Positions 52,495-61,503 of a stretch of 64,000 nt of DNA are shown piece after piece; position 1 is the stretch's first letter, and each line of letters opens with the position of its first letter. Origin of the DNA: Marinobacter goseongensis (GTDB lineage Bacteria; Pseudomonadota; Gammaproteobacteria; Pseudomonadales; Oleiphilaceae); contig NZ_JAKZAI010000008.1 in the NCBI RefSeq assembly GCF_023156235.1, positions 124,001 through 188,000 on the forward strand, in the 5' to 3' direction. The position numbers and the translations under genes were made by a program. The notes under the pieces are model-generated. The model was not told where the DNA came from, searched no databases, and saw only the letters and a list, made by a program, of their open reading frames with translations.

Positions 52495-53397
52495 TCAGTT
52501 CTCGCGGTGTCTGGACAAAGCAAGTTGCAGGATGGCATCGCGAACGGCTTCCTTCTGTTCCATGGGCAGAAAATGAGTCGTACCCTCAAGAACCCTCACG
52601 TCAGCCGAGGGCAACAAGGTCTGCAGACGTTTTTGCGCCGCCGGCGAGAAGGTTGACCCGCGTTCCGCCGCCAGCGCGATAACCGGGCACCGCAACTGAC
52701 GAATACCGGGCCAGGGGTTGTGTTCGGTATGGGCAAAGGTGGTGCTCTCCCACTCCGGCGCACACGCCAGGCGAACTTGATCGTCCTGCGGCAGAAAAGC
52801 GTGTTGGATGTAGGCCTCCAGCCATGCATCGGGCCAGGTCTTGAAGCCACCGCGGCCCCGATAGTTGTCCAGCGCAGCAGCGTGCGAGTCGAATACCCGG
52901 CGCCGACGTGCGGCTCCGGCGGCCAGTGACAACCGATGTGACTGGCGTAGCAGCTTGGCCAGCCACAACTTCAGGCCCTGCCCCGGATCCATGATCACCG
53001 GTTCCGCCAGAATCAGGCCCAGCACTTTGTCTGGCCGTCGGGCAGCGGCCATGATGCTGGTGGTGGCACCGATAGAATGGCCGGCGAGCCAGACCGGCTC
53101 GTCCAGGCTACCCAGCAGAGCGGTCATGTCGCGATAGTAGGTTTCCCAGCCCCGGAATGTCGAAAAGTTCGCCGCACCGGCGCTGGCCCCGTGCCCCCGC
53201 ATGTCCCAGGCCAGGACATTGACGTCCGTGGCAAGCCCATCAAGGAGGGGGCGGTACAGGCGGCCATGGAAACCCGTTGCATGCGCCCAGTGCACCGTGG
53301 GGCGCGCTTTGGATTGCGGCCAGCGCCACAGTGCGATCTCCGCGCCATCCGGCGCCTGGAATTGGTCGCGTTCAGGGTTGTTGTGCTTATTGTTCAT
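52495..53397 (-). CDS. Alpha/beta hydrolase
   Basis: 300 residues. The alpha/beta-hydrolase fold shows VHWAHATGFHGRLYRPL with the oxyanion hole, LAWDMRGHGAS, the Ser nucleophile elbow LAGHSIGATTS (about residue 107), the Asp region RCPVIALAAERGSTFS, and His in EGTTHFLPMEQ. Substrate unknown; esters or thioesters are plausible because two hotdog thioesterases precede it. Its start overlaps the end of the thioesterase by 11 bases. Confidence 0.9.
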   Translation of the reverse strand: MNNKHNNPERDQFQAPDGAEIALWRWPQSKARPTVHWAHATGFHGRLYRPLLDGLATDVNVLAWDMRGHGASAGAANFSTFRGWETYYRDMTALLGSLDEPVWLAGHSIGATTSIMAAARRPDKVLGLILAEPVIMDPGQGLKLWLAKLLRQSHRLSLAAGAARRRRVFDSHAAALDNYRGRGGFKTWPDAWLEAYIQHAFLPQDDQVRLACAPEWESTTFAHTEHNPWPGIRQLRCPVIALAAERGSTFSPAAQKRLQTLLPSADVRVLEGTTHFLPMEQKEAVRDAILQLALSRHREN

Positions 53398-53878
53398 GAA
53401 GATCTGCTTCTTTGGCCGCCACTGTCGGGAGCAACAACTGAACCTGACCGCTGGCGATCGGTTTGCGCTTATCGCCCTGCCAGCAGGTCACCCGGACCAG
53501 GCTGCTCCGCCTGCCTTGTCGAACAATTTCGGCGCTGGCGAACGTCGATCGGGCCTGCGCGGAACGGAGGTAGTTAATGTGGCTGTCGAGAATGCGTGGG
53601 CAACGTTTGTCGGTATCCTGGCTTTGCGCAGCGACCCGCGCGGTGAGTTCGATCAGGGCGCCAAGCACGCCGCCATGGAGGGCGGGTAGCATAAAGTTGC
53701 CAATGAGCGCTTCACGACACGGCATATGAACCACTAGACCTACATCGTCGCGTTGAACCTCAAGCCCAAGGTGCCGTGCGTAGGGAATGCGCTCCAGCAG
53801 AGCCTGCCAGTCGGAACATTCTTTCCCGCTTTCGGTAGGGCCTGAGATGGGTTGTGCCGAATCGCCAGTCGTGCTCAT
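53387..53878 (-). CDS. Hotdog-fold thioesterase (PaaI-like), second copy
   Basis: 163 residues, hotdog fold. RIPYARHLGLEVQRDDVGLVVHMPCREALIGNFMLPALHGGVLGALIELTARVAAQSQ contains the LHGGVL signature of the PaaI group, and the strand RSTFASAEIVRQGRRSSLVRVTCW follows. It would hydrolyse acyl-CoA or similar thioesters. Overlap with the preceding thioesterase gene is ATGA, so both are made together, perhaps as a heteromer. Confidence 0.85.
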   Translation of the reverse strand: MSTTGDSAQPISGPTESGKECSDWQALLERIPYARHLGLEVQRDDVGLVVHMPCREALIGNFMLPALHGGVLGALIELTARVAAQSQDTDKRCPRILDSHINYLRSAQARSTFASAEIVRQGRRSSLVRVTCWQGDKRKPIASGQVQLLLPTVAAKEADLHEQ

Positions 53879-54360
53879 GCGCCCTCCTTTTTTCGTCCAC
53901 CGGCCTGGAATCGCTGGCCCTGGGTGTTGCGCATGAAGGTGGCGTTTGCCGTCGCTAACAGTGCACTATCGCTCTCGCTGAGGATGTCGCAATGGATGAA
54001 CGCGACCTCGTCCGTTAAATGACGACAGGTGGCCACCGCCAAGAGGGCACGGTCGCCGATGGCGGGCCGCAGATAATCCATGCGCAGATCCAGCGTGGCA
54101 ATGGGCATCAACTCCAGGGCCCCCGCGAATACCGCCAAGCCTCCGGCGGAGTCGGCCAGCGAGTAGAGCACGCTGGTGCAGATTTCTTTTGTATCCTCTT
54201 CGGCGAACATCCACGGCTGTGGGGTCAGGCGCATGCAGACCTGGTTTCCGTTCACAGAGACAACCTGCATACCCAGATCCCTGCCGTGGGGAACCTGTTC
54301 GGTGAACTGCCACGCCGTCGTCACAGCGTCACTGTGCTGAGCTCTGTTCGACTCCGTCAT
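53875..54360 (-). CDS. Hotdog-fold thioesterase (PaaI-like), first copy
   Basis: 161 residues. QVPHGRDLGMQVVSVNGNQVCMRL is followed by ICTSVLYSLADSAGGLAVFAG, where the LHGG of PaaI is replaced by a divergent helix. PIATLDLRMDYLRPAIGDRALLAVATCRHL is a normal hotdog strand pair. It is the first gene of a five-gene minus-strand operon (thioesterases, hydrolase, RND adaptor and pump) starting across from a TetR gene. Substrates are probably acyl-CoA intermediates. Confidence 0.8.
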   Translation of the reverse strand: MTESNRAQHSDAVTTAWQFTEQVPHGRDLGMQVVSVNGNQVCMRLTPQPWMFAEEDTKEICTSVLYSLADSAGGLAVFAGALELMPIATLDLRMDYLRPAIGDRALLAVATCRHLTDEVAFIHCDILSESDSALLATANATFMRNTQGQRFQAGGRKKEGA

Positions 54361-54472
54361 CAGATCTGCCCACCCCGGTTTGCATTTCGCACAGGGGCGG
54401 AAGTGGCGGGAAACAGCTGATTGTCATATGTCATTGCCATGTCAGTTTCTTCCGAATAACATTGTTGCTGGA

Positions 54473-54496
54473 TTTTGGTTGGTTAACCAACCAAAA
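54473..54496. promoter_or_regulatory. Perfect 24-bp palindrome, TetR operator
   Basis: TTTTGGTTGGTT (54473-54484) is followed at once by its complement AACCAACCAAAA (54485-54496), so all 24 bases are symmetric. It lies between the thioesterase operon and the TetR gene, 113 bp from the first and 123 bp from the second start. It is the probable operator controlling both. Confidence 0.8.
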
Positions 54497-54618
54497 GTCA
54501 AGAATCTGTTGAGGCAAATGGCACGCCACCCGTGCAATGGCGTACGATCAGTGTAACAAGTCAGGTGGTGGCCGCTCTGATGAATAACGAACTGGCTTGC
54601 TGAGGAGATACTTAAGCG

Positions 54619-55233
54619 ATGGTTAACAGACAGATGGCTCCTCCAAGCAAACTGGGCGACCAGGGCGACGTTTTGTCTAACGCAGCCAGGCTTTTTCGTG
54701 AGAAAGGCTTTGAAAGGACGTCGCTCAAGGAGATTGCCGAGGCCTGCAATATGCTGCCCGGAAGTCTGTATTATCGTTACAACAGCAAGGAAGCGCTGCT
54801 TGTCGAGCTGATGCGCCGGGGGGTGGACCTGGTTACCGCAGAGGTCGAGTCGGCTTACGCCAGTTCGGATGACCCGGTTGAGCGTTTACGTCTTTGTATC
54901 AACGCGCATCTGCGAGCCCTGTTGGTCGATTCGGACGCGGTTTACGTGCTGCTGTTTGAATGGCGGGCGCTGGGCCCGGAGGCTCGCGAGGAAATCATCG
55001 AACTGCGTGACCAGTACGAGTCCCTGTGGGCCGGTATCCTCGAAACAATGATTGCGCAGGGCGTGGTCCGCAAGAATATTGATGGCCGCCTGCTTCGCCT
55101 GATCGGCCTTGGGGCGCTCAACTGGGTTGCAACCTGGTTCGACCCGAACGGGGCTCATTCACTCGACACCATTGGCGACTTGATCTGGCAGATCGCTATG
55201 GACGGTGTGATCAATAAAGGGGGGCAGGCATAG
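54619..55233 (+). CDS. TetR family regulator of the thioesterase/RND operon
   Basis: 204 residues. HTH: LFREKGFERTSLKEIAEACNMLPGSLYYRYNSKEALLVELM (about residues 25-68). The C-terminal ligand domain (TetR_C_33/FadR-like) has the VEVESAYASSDDPVERLR and WVATWFDPNGAHS elements. The Shine-Dalgarno GAGGAGATA sits 13 bases off; a later Met (54634) is possible. Divergent from the operon with the 24-bp palindrome between them. It might sense acyl-CoA or fatty acids, given the target genes. Confidence 0.9.
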   Translation: MVNRQMAPPSKLGDQGDVLSNAARLFREKGFERTSLKEIAEACNMLPGSLYYRYNSKEALLVELMRRGVDLVTAEVESAYASSDDPVERLRLCINAHLRALLVDSDAVYVLLFEWRALGPEAREEIIELRDQYESLWAGILETMIAQGVVRKNIDGRLLRLIGLGALNWVATWFDPNGAHSLDTIGDLIWQIAMDGVINKGGQA

Positions 55234-55278
55234 GTTCTGGCTTCACAAACGCAAGCAAGTAGCCTCTGTTTATGATCG

Positions 55279-56346
55279 CTAATCATGCGGATGCACGGTT
55301 TGTGATCTGACATTTTGCCTGAACTGCTCAGGCGACTGGTCAAACCAGCGCTTGAAGGCGCGTCTGAAATTGGCACTGTCGTGATAGTTCATCAACGCGG
55401 CAATGGCCTCGATTGACAGCTGGCTGTCACGCAAGTAGGTCGCTGTCTGCTGGGACAGAATCTCGTCGCGAACTTTCCGAAAACCGCTGCGTTCCTGTTT
55501 GAGTTTGCGTGCCAGGGTGCGTTTGCTCATGAACAACGAGGCTGCTGCTTCGTCTTCACTGAGCGTTCCGGGCGGTCGGGACAACATCATCATCTTCAGC
55601 TGGGTCTGATAGCTCGGTTTATCCGACTGAAGTTGCGCAAGCATCGATTCACACTGTTGCAAGGCCAGACGATAGTTTTCGTGATTGGCGGAGGCATTCG
55701 GTTCCTGACACAACGACATCGGCAACGTAAGTTTTAACTGGTCGCAATCAAAGCGAATCTGCCCGGGCAAAAAATCGGCATACATTGCCTGATACGGGGG
55801 TTCAGGATGAGCGAAGCATATTTCAGCCTCATGCAAAGGGCGACCAATTATAAACTCGCCAAATTCAAAAAGGGCCTTAACCATCGCATCCGACAGGCAC
55901 CGCTGTATGTCATCGTCCAGCGACTCCTGGTAGTCCAGAATACATTCCAGGCGCTCGTTGACTTGCCGCAAATGCAGTTGGATGAAGCTCGCGCGCGTGG
56001 GCAGAAAAGTATGAATCGCTTGCAGCGCAGTGAGAAAGTCGGGGCTGCTGTAGGCCACGAATCCCATCGCACCATGGGTTGCCGGGGTCAGTCGCTTGCC
56101 TAGCCATAACCCTAATTCCGGCTGGCCGGACAAATCCAGTGCGTTGCGCAGAATCCGCACCTGCTGCGCTGCGGTAAGCAGGCTTTCCTCGCTCAGGAAT
56201 TGCGTCACACCAAGCCCGGTGCCGAGCAGCAGACGTGGCAGTTGTTTGGCTGTTAAATCGAGCTCACGTGCAATGAGCCGTGAGTAATTCGATGGAATAC
56301 CGGGACCGGATTTTTGCAAATCACCCGTCTTCTGCGTCGTCATCAT
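55279..56346 (-). CDS. AraC family regulator of CYP153 cluster 2
   Basis: 355 residues. N-terminal Arabinose_bd-like domain (SRLIARELDLTAKQLPRLLLGTGLGVTQFLSEESLL) and C-terminal AraC HTH pair (LSEDEAAASLFMSKRTLARKLK and LSIEAIAALMNYHDSANFRRAFKRW). The paralogue at 14.0-15.1 kb shares these phrases nearly word for word. It is divergent from the ferredoxin-P450-GMC-reductase operon and the two-box operator lies 32 bp ahead of its start. It is the probable alkane-responsive activator. Confidence 0.92.
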   Translation of the reverse strand: MMTTQKTGDLQKSGPGIPSNYSRLIARELDLTAKQLPRLLLGTGLGVTQFLSEESLLTAAQQVRILRNALDLSGQPELGLWLGKRLTPATHGAMGFVAYSSPDFLTALQAIHTFLPTRASFIQLHLRQVNERLECILDYQESLDDDIQRCLSDAMVKALFEFGEFIIGRPLHEAEICFAHPEPPYQAMYADFLPGQIRFDCDQLKLTLPMSLCQEPNASANHENYRLALQQCESMLAQLQSDKPSYQTQLKMMMLSRPPGTLSEDEAAASLFMSKRTLARKLKQERSGFRKVRDEILSQQTATYLRDSQLSIEAIAALMNYHDSANFRRAFKRWFDQSPEQFRQNVRSQTVHPHD

Positions 56347-56377
56347 CGATCTTCCCCGTCCTAAATGATCGTCATTT

Positions 56378-56412
56378 TGTCTTTAAATGACCTCAGCTTG
56401 TCAAGAAATGAC
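56378..56412 (-). promoter_or_regulatory. Two-box operator shared by both CYP153 clusters (copy 2)
   Basis: On the minus strand: box A GTCATTTCTTGACA (56399-56412) and box B GTCATTTAAAGACA (56378-56391), 21 bp apart with a 7-base spacer. Box B is identical to that in cluster 1 and the order relative to the araC gene is the same. This makes a shared regulatory element very likely. Confidence 0.78.
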
Positions 56413-56475
56413 CTGACAGGAGTGTCGTCAGACAGACAATATCTATTACTGAACACTACTGGCAGGAGAACAATA

Positions 56476-56796
56476 ATGGGCAAGATTACTTTTATAGAAC
56501 ATGATCAAACTGAACATGTTGCTGAATTCAAAGCTGGTTCCTCGGTAATGCAAATCGCCGTTGACAATCTGATTCCCGGTATTGACGGGGATTGTGGGGG
56601 AGAGTGTGCCTGTGGTACCTGCCACGTGATCGTCTCGGACGATTGGTTCAGAAAGACAGGTACGCCTGGTGGTGAGGAAGAGCAAATGCTGTCAATGACC
56701 CCGGAGCGGGCAAGCACTTCGCGCCTGGGCTGCCAGGTGGTCATTACTGATGAAATGGACGGCATGACCGTGCATTTACCCGAGTTCCAGATGTGA
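56476..56796 (+). CDS. [2Fe-2S] ferredoxin for CYP153 (cluster 2)
   Basis: 106 residues. Cysteines 40, 46, 49 and 86 (GDCGGECACGTCH and LGCQV) hold the cluster. It shares MGxITFIEH at the start and DGMxVxLPEFQM at the end with the cluster 1 ferredoxin. GGAGAACAATA lies before the ATG. First gene of the operon ferredoxin, P450, GMC dehydrogenase, reductase; it supplies electrons to the P450. Confidence 0.95.
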   Translation: MGKITFIEHDQTEHVAEFKAGSSVMQIAVDNLIPGIDGDCGGECACGTCHVIVSDDWFRKTGTPGGEEEQMLSMTPERASTSRLGCQVVITDEMDGMTVHLPEFQM

Positions 56797-56810
56797 TCAT
56801 AGGAGGACGC

Positions 56811-58223
56811 ATGCCAACACTGTCCAAAACATTTGACGACATTCAGTCCCGAGTGATTAATGCTACCTCCAGGGTGGTGCCGATGCACAGGCAGATCCAG
56901 GGGCTGAAACTGTTAATGGGCGCCAAGAAGAAGGCCTTCGGCCCACGCCGGCCCGTGCCCGAATTTGTTGAATCAGCCATCCCGGACGTTAACACGCTGG
57001 CCCTTGAGGACATCGATGTCAGCAATCCGTTTTTATATCGGCAGGATCAGTGGCGCGCCTATTTCAAACGGTTGCGTGATGAGGCTCCGGTCCATTACCA
57101 GAAGAACAGCCCCTTCGGCCCCTTCTGGTCGGTGACTCGCTTTGAAGACATCATGTTCGTGGATAAGAGTCACGACCTGTTTTCCGCCGAGCCGCAAATC
57201 ATTCTGGGTGACCCTCCAGAGGGGCTGTCGGTGGAAATGTTCATAGCCATGGATCCGCCAAAACACGATGTGCAGCGCAGCTCGGTTCAAGGCGTGGTGG
57301 CACCGAAGAACCTGAAGGAAATGGAGGAGCTGATCCGATCGCGTACCGGCGATGTGCTTGACAGCCTGCCTCTGGGCCAGCCCTTCAACTGGGTGCCCAC
57401 TGTATCGAAGGAACTCACCGGTCGCATGCTCGCAACCCTTCTGGATTTTCCTTACGAGGAACGTCACAAGCTGGTTGAGTGGTCGGATCGGATGGCCGGG
57501 GCAGCATCGGCAACCGGCGGCGAGTATGCCGATGAAGAGATCATGTTTGACGACGCGGCTGACATGGCCTGGTCCTTCTCCAGGCTCTGGAGGGATAAGG
57601 AAGCGCGCCGCGCGGCGGGCGAAGAGCCCGGTTTCGATTTGATCAGCCTGCTACAGAGCAACGACGACACCAAAGATCTGATCAATCGCCCGATGGAGTT
57701 TATCGGCAATCTGACGCTGCTTATCGTTGGCGGCAATGATACCACTCGCAACTCAATGAGTGGTGGCCTGGTGGCCATGAACGAATTCCCAAAGGAGCTC
57801 GAAAAACTGAAGGCAAAACCGGAACTGATTCCGAACATGGTGTCGGAAATCATCCGCTGGCAAACGCCGCTGGCCTATATGCGCCGAGTCGCCAAGCAAG
57901 ATGTTGAGCTGGGCGGCCAGACCATCAAAAAGGGCGATCGCGTTGTGATGTGGTACGCCTCGGGCAACCGTGACGAGCGCAAGTTCGAAGACCCCGATCA
58001 CTTCATTATCGATCGCAAGGACGCACGAAACCATATGTCATTTGGCTACGGTGTTCACCGTTGCATGGGCAACCGCCTGGCCGAATTGCAACTGCGTATC
58101 CTATGGGAAGAGATTCTCAAACGCTTTGACAAGATCGAAGTCGTCGGCGAGCCGGAGCGCGTGCAGTCCAACTTCGTGCGGGGCTATTCGGAGCTGATGG
58201 TCCAGCTGACACCAAAAAGTTAA
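56811..58223 (+). CDS. Cytochrome P450 CYP153A, alkane hydroxylase (cluster 2)
   Basis: 470 residues from the ATG with AGGAGG before it. I-helix VGGNDTTRNSMSGG (about 307-319), SEIIRW ExxR (345-348) and haem loop FGYGVHRCMGNR with Cys418. The protein shares most of its residues with the first CYP153A (for instance DIDVSNPFLYRQ, KNSPFGPFWSVTR, QTPLAYMRRVAKQDV). It would make 1-alkanols or omega-hydroxy acids. Its TAA overlaps the ATG of the next gene (TAATG). Confidence 0.96.
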   Translation: MPTLSKTFDDIQSRVINATSRVVPMHRQIQGLKLLMGAKKKAFGPRRPVPEFVESAIPDVNTLALEDIDVSNPFLYRQDQWRAYFKRLRDEAPVHYQKNSPFGPFWSVTRFEDIMFVDKSHDLFSAEPQIILGDPPEGLSVEMFIAMDPPKHDVQRSSVQGVVAPKNLKEMEELIRSRTGDVLDSLPLGQPFNWVPTVSKELTGRMLATLLDFPYEERHKLVEWSDRMAGAASATGGEYADEEIMFDDAADMAWSFSRLWRDKEARRAAGEEPGFDLISLLQSNDDTKDLINRPMEFIGNLTLLIVGGNDTTRNSMSGGLVAMNEFPKELEKLKAKPELIPNMVSEIIRWQTPLAYMRRVAKQDVELGGQTIKKGDRVVMWYASGNRDERKFEDPDHFIIDRKDARNHMSFGYGVHRCMGNRLAELQLRILWEEILKRFDKIEVVGEPERVQSNFVRGYSELMVQLTPKS

Positions 58224-59878
58224 TGAACAGGCTAACCAGGATGACGACCGAACAATTTGACTATGTCGTGGTTGGCGCGGGCTCGGCCGGATGTGCTGTC
58301 GCCAGCCGCCTGTCGGAGAGCGGTCGCCATTCTGTGCTGCTGCTTGAAGCCGGTCCGGAGAGCCGCCGCAACCCTTTCGTGAACATGCCGCTGGGTTTCC
58401 TGCAGCTAATGTTCAGCCGCCGCTACAACTGGCAGTTCAATACCGAACCGCAGCGTCACATGCACGACCGGGCGCTTTTTCAGCCGCGGGGCAAGATGCT
58501 TGGCGGTTCCAGCGGCATGAACGCGCAGGTCTATATTCGCGGGCATGCCCGGGACTACGACGAGTGGGCACGGCTGGGGTGCAAAGGGTGGTCATACGCC
58601 GAGGTGTTGCCCTACTTCCGCCGATCGGAACATTTCGAGCCCAAACTTACGCCGAATGAGGCAGAATTTCATGGTCAGGGTGGTCCGCTGAACGTTGCCG
58701 AGCGCCGCTATACCAATCCGCTGAGCACGGCGTTTGTCGAGGCGGCGACCCAGGCAAAGTACCGGCTCAATACAGATTTCAACGGCAGTGAGCAGGAGGG
58801 CGTGGGCTTCTACTACGCCTACCAGAAAGACGGCACACGCTGTAGCAACGCGCGGGCCTATCTCGAACCCGCCACGGCGCGTTCCAACCTGACGGTTTGC
58901 AGCGGCGCGTATGTCACCCGGGTGCTACTCGAAGACACCCGCGCCACCGGTGTCGAATACCGCGATACAAAGGGGCTGACGCAGGTTCGTGCCGGGCGCG
59001 AAGTTGTGCTCTGCGGCGGCGCGTTCAACTCGCCGCAACTGCTGATGCTGTCCGGGATCGGTCCGCGGGAGGAGCTGTCCCGGCATGGCATAGAACTGCG
59101 CCATGCGTTGGAGGGCGTCGGGCAGAATCTCCAGGATCATATCGACGTGTTCGTGCGCGTCAGCGCCCGCAGCCGCCAAAGCATCTCGATGCATCCGAGC
59201 TACTGGCTCAAGGGGCTGTGGGGCGCTTTGACGTATCTGAGCGGTCGGCGGGGCGTGCTGTCGAGCAACGGCGCCGAGGCCGGCGGGTTCATCCGCTCCC
59301 GGCCCGAGGAGCCGGTACCCGACCTGCAGCTGCACTTCGCGCCAATGCTGTACGACGATCACGGGCGAGACCTGAAGACCGCGATGAGCGGTTATGGCTA
59401 CGCGGTGATGATCTACGGGCTTAGGCCGTCGTCGCGCGGGCGCGTCGGTCTGCACAGTGCCGACCCGTTTGCCGCGCCGCTGATCGACCCCAACTACATG
59501 GCCGAGTCCGCCGATGTCGAGCGACTGGTGCGCGGTGTCCACCTGGTGCGCAAGATCCTGGCGCAGGCGGCGTTTGCCCCGCACCACGAGGTTGAGGTCT
59601 TGCCCGGGCCGGCGCTGCAGAATGACGACGATCTCGCCGCATGGGTACGGCGCAGCGGTGAATCAGCGTACCACCCGGTTGGCACCTGCAAGATGGGTGT
59701 TGATCCGATGGCGGTGGTCGATCCGCGCCTGCGCGTGCATGGCCTGCAATGCCTGCGGGTGGTCGATGCCTCCATCATGCCGACGCTGGTCGGCGGAAAC
59801 ACCAATCAGCCGGCAACCATGATCGGCGAGAAAGGTGCCGCGATGATACTTGAGGATGCCGGGGAGATGGTCGGCTGA
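58223..59878 (+). CDS. alkJ: GMC-family alcohol dehydrogenase (AlkJ-like)
   Basis: 551 residues. The ADP-binding FAD motif DYVVVGAGSAGCAVASRLSE starts near residue 12. GMC marks: MLGGSSGMNAQVYIRGHARDYDEW, AFNSPQLLMLSGIGP, and the catalytic His in YHPVGTCKMG and NTNQPATMIGEKGA. AlkJ-like enzymes oxidise the alkanol made by the hydroxylase to the aldehyde, passing electrons to the respiratory chain. ATG overlaps the P450 stop; MTTEQF at 58241 is another possible start. Internal GC is higher than in its neighbours. Confidence 0.93.
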   Translation: MNRLTRMTTEQFDYVVVGAGSAGCAVASRLSESGRHSVLLLEAGPESRRNPFVNMPLGFLQLMFSRRYNWQFNTEPQRHMHDRALFQPRGKMLGGSSGMNAQVYIRGHARDYDEWARLGCKGWSYAEVLPYFRRSEHFEPKLTPNEAEFHGQGGPLNVAERRYTNPLSTAFVEAATQAKYRLNTDFNGSEQEGVGFYYAYQKDGTRCSNARAYLEPATARSNLTVCSGAYVTRVLLEDTRATGVEYRDTKGLTQVRAGREVVLCGGAFNSPQLLMLSGIGPREELSRHGIELRHALEGVGQNLQDHIDVFVRVSARSRQSISMHPSYWLKGLWGALTYLSGRRGVLSSNGAEAGGFIRSRPEEPVPDLQLHFAPMLYDDHGRDLKTAMSGYGYAVMIYGLRPSSRGRVGLHSADPFAAPLIDPNYMAESADVERLVRGVHLVRKILAQAAFAPHHEVEVLPGPALQNDDDLAAWVRRSGESAYHPVGTCKMGVDPMAVVDPRLRVHGLQCLRVVDASIMPTLVGGNTNQPATMIGEKGAAMILEDAGEMVG

Positions 59879-59966
59879 GCTCCGCGCGCGCGGGCGTCAC
59901 AGGGCTCAGTTGGCATCTGGACTTCTGATCAATCTGATTCCAAAGAACAGTAGAAAGAGACAGGCT

Positions 59967-61217
59967 ATGGCAAACCAACAGAAAGAGACGACAGTCATCG
60001 TTGGCGGCGGGCACGCAGCAGGTGCGCTCCTGACAACCTTGCTGCAAAAGAAATATCAACATGAGGTGGTCCTGGTGGGCGAAGAGCCACATCCACCCTA
60101 TCAGCGGCCGCCCCTGTCCAAGAACTACCTGGCAGGCGAGGTGGATCAGGAGTCGCTGTACCTCAAGCCGCGCTCGGTGTACGAGAACGCCGGCCATCAG
60201 TTGCGGCTCGGTGTACGTGCCGAACAAATTGATCGGGACAACAAGACCATCAGTTTGTCGGACCAGAGCACATTGAAATACGATCGACTGGTCCTGGCCA
60301 CGGGGTCACACGTTCGACGCCTGAACGCACCCGGGGCTGACTTGAAGGGCATTCATTACCTACATGACATAGCTGACTCGGATGCCCTGCGTGAACAACT
60401 GGTTCCGGGGAAACGCTTGGTCATCGTGGGTGGTGGTTACATTGGCCTTGAAGTGGCAGCCAGCGCTACCAAAAAAAGCGTTGATGTCACGGTACTGGAA
60501 GCGGCCGAGCGTCTTATGCAGCGTGTAACAGGCCCGGAAATGTCGGAGTTTTTTTACACCAAACACAGTAACGCTGGCGTGGATCTACGCCTGAACACGG
60601 CGGTAACCGGTTTCGAAGCTAGCGATCAGGGGCATGTGGCTGGCGTGACATTGGCGAGCGGCGGCACTGTACCGGCCGACATCGTGCTCGTTTCAGTGGG
60701 TGTTGTGCCGGAAACCGCGCTGGCTGAGGCCGCCGGCCTGCCCTGTGATGACGGCATTATTGTTGACGAGTTTACCCGCACAGAAGATCCAGCCATCCTG
60801 GCGATCGGCGACTGTACCCGCCACCGGAATCTTTTCTTCGAGAAGATGCAGCGCCTTGAATCTGTCGCCAACGCGGTTGATCAGGCCCGGACAGTGGCGG
60901 CAACCCTGATGGGCGAGAAGAAACCCTATAATAGCGCTCCATGGTTCTGGTCGAACCAGTATGACGTGCGTCTGCAGATGGTGGGGTTGTCGCAATATCA
61001 TGATCAGCGTGTGCTGCGCGGAAGCCCGGAAGACAAGGGATTTGCGGTGTTCTATCTCCGCGATGGCTGTGTCATTGCTGTTGATGCGGTCAACCTGCCC
61101 ATCGCTTTTATGGTCGGCAAGACCCTCGTTCAACAACGCAGGCAGGTCAATCCTGAAATGTTGAAGGATCCGGATATTGAACTGAAGTCCTTGGTGAGCG
61201 GTCAGTCCATAAATTGA
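59967..61217 (+). CDS. NADH-ferredoxin reductase for the CYP153 system
   Basis: 416 residues from MANQQKETTV; the open frame further left overlaps the GMC gene and is not homologous. FAD motif VIVGGGHAAGALLTTLL, PPLSKNYLAGE, NAD-binding VIVGGGYIGLEVAASA and the second FAD block ILAIGDCTRHRN match the rubredoxin/putidaredoxin reductase family. It reduces the [2Fe-2S] ferredoxin with NADH and would serve both CYP153 clusters, since cluster 1 lacks one. Last gene of the operon. Confidence 0.95.
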   Translation: MANQQKETTVIVGGGHAAGALLTTLLQKKYQHEVVLVGEEPHPPYQRPPLSKNYLAGEVDQESLYLKPRSVYENAGHQLRLGVRAEQIDRDNKTISLSDQSTLKYDRLVLATGSHVRRLNAPGADLKGIHYLHDIADSDALREQLVPGKRLVIVGGGYIGLEVAASATKKSVDVTVLEAAERLMQRVTGPEMSEFFYTKHSNAGVDLRLNTAVTGFEASDQGHVAGVTLASGGTVPADIVLVSVGVVPETALAEAAGLPCDDGIIVDEFTRTEDPAILAIGDCTRHRNLFFEKMQRLESVANAVDQARTVAATLMGEKKPYNSAPWFWSNQYDVRLQMVGLSQYHDQRVLRGSPEDKGFAVFYLRDGCVIAVDAVNLPIAFMVGKTLVQQRRQVNPEMLKDPDIELKSLVSGQSIN

Positions 61218-61292
61218 AATTGACGACCGAGTAGAGCTGTGCCCTTAGTTTGCCCAAAATTGCGAAAGCAATGCACAACTCATACGGCCTAT

Positions 61293-61305
61293 GGATATCA
61301 TATCC
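61293..61305. repeat. 13-bp palindrome left of the IS element
   Basis: GGATAT-C-ATATCC at 61293-61305 is a perfect palindrome, 116 bp to the left of the IS1111 inverted repeat and 76 bp after the reductase stop. No role is known; the surrounding 200 bases show no gene. Confidence 0.3.
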
Positions 61306-61421
61306 TACGACCGACAGCTTTCAGTGAGCGCAAAGGATGCGTGAGCCACAACCGGCGGAATTTCCCGTAGCCAGACACATTACTGTTGCTCTGGTAAACC
61401 GAGAGCACCATAGCGAATGAT

Positions 61422-61436
61422 ATGGACTCCCCCTGC
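61422..61436 (+). repeat. IS1111 left subterminal inverted repeat
   Basis: ATGGACTCCCCCTGC; its exact reverse complement is at 62775-62789. After these 15 bases the two ends no longer match, and outside they also differ. Confidence 0.85.
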
Positions 61437-61503
61437 TCCCACGGCATCGATGTGCCACATTGAAGGTGTCTGACATCTTCAATCAAAAGCAGGAGGAGTC
61501 ATC

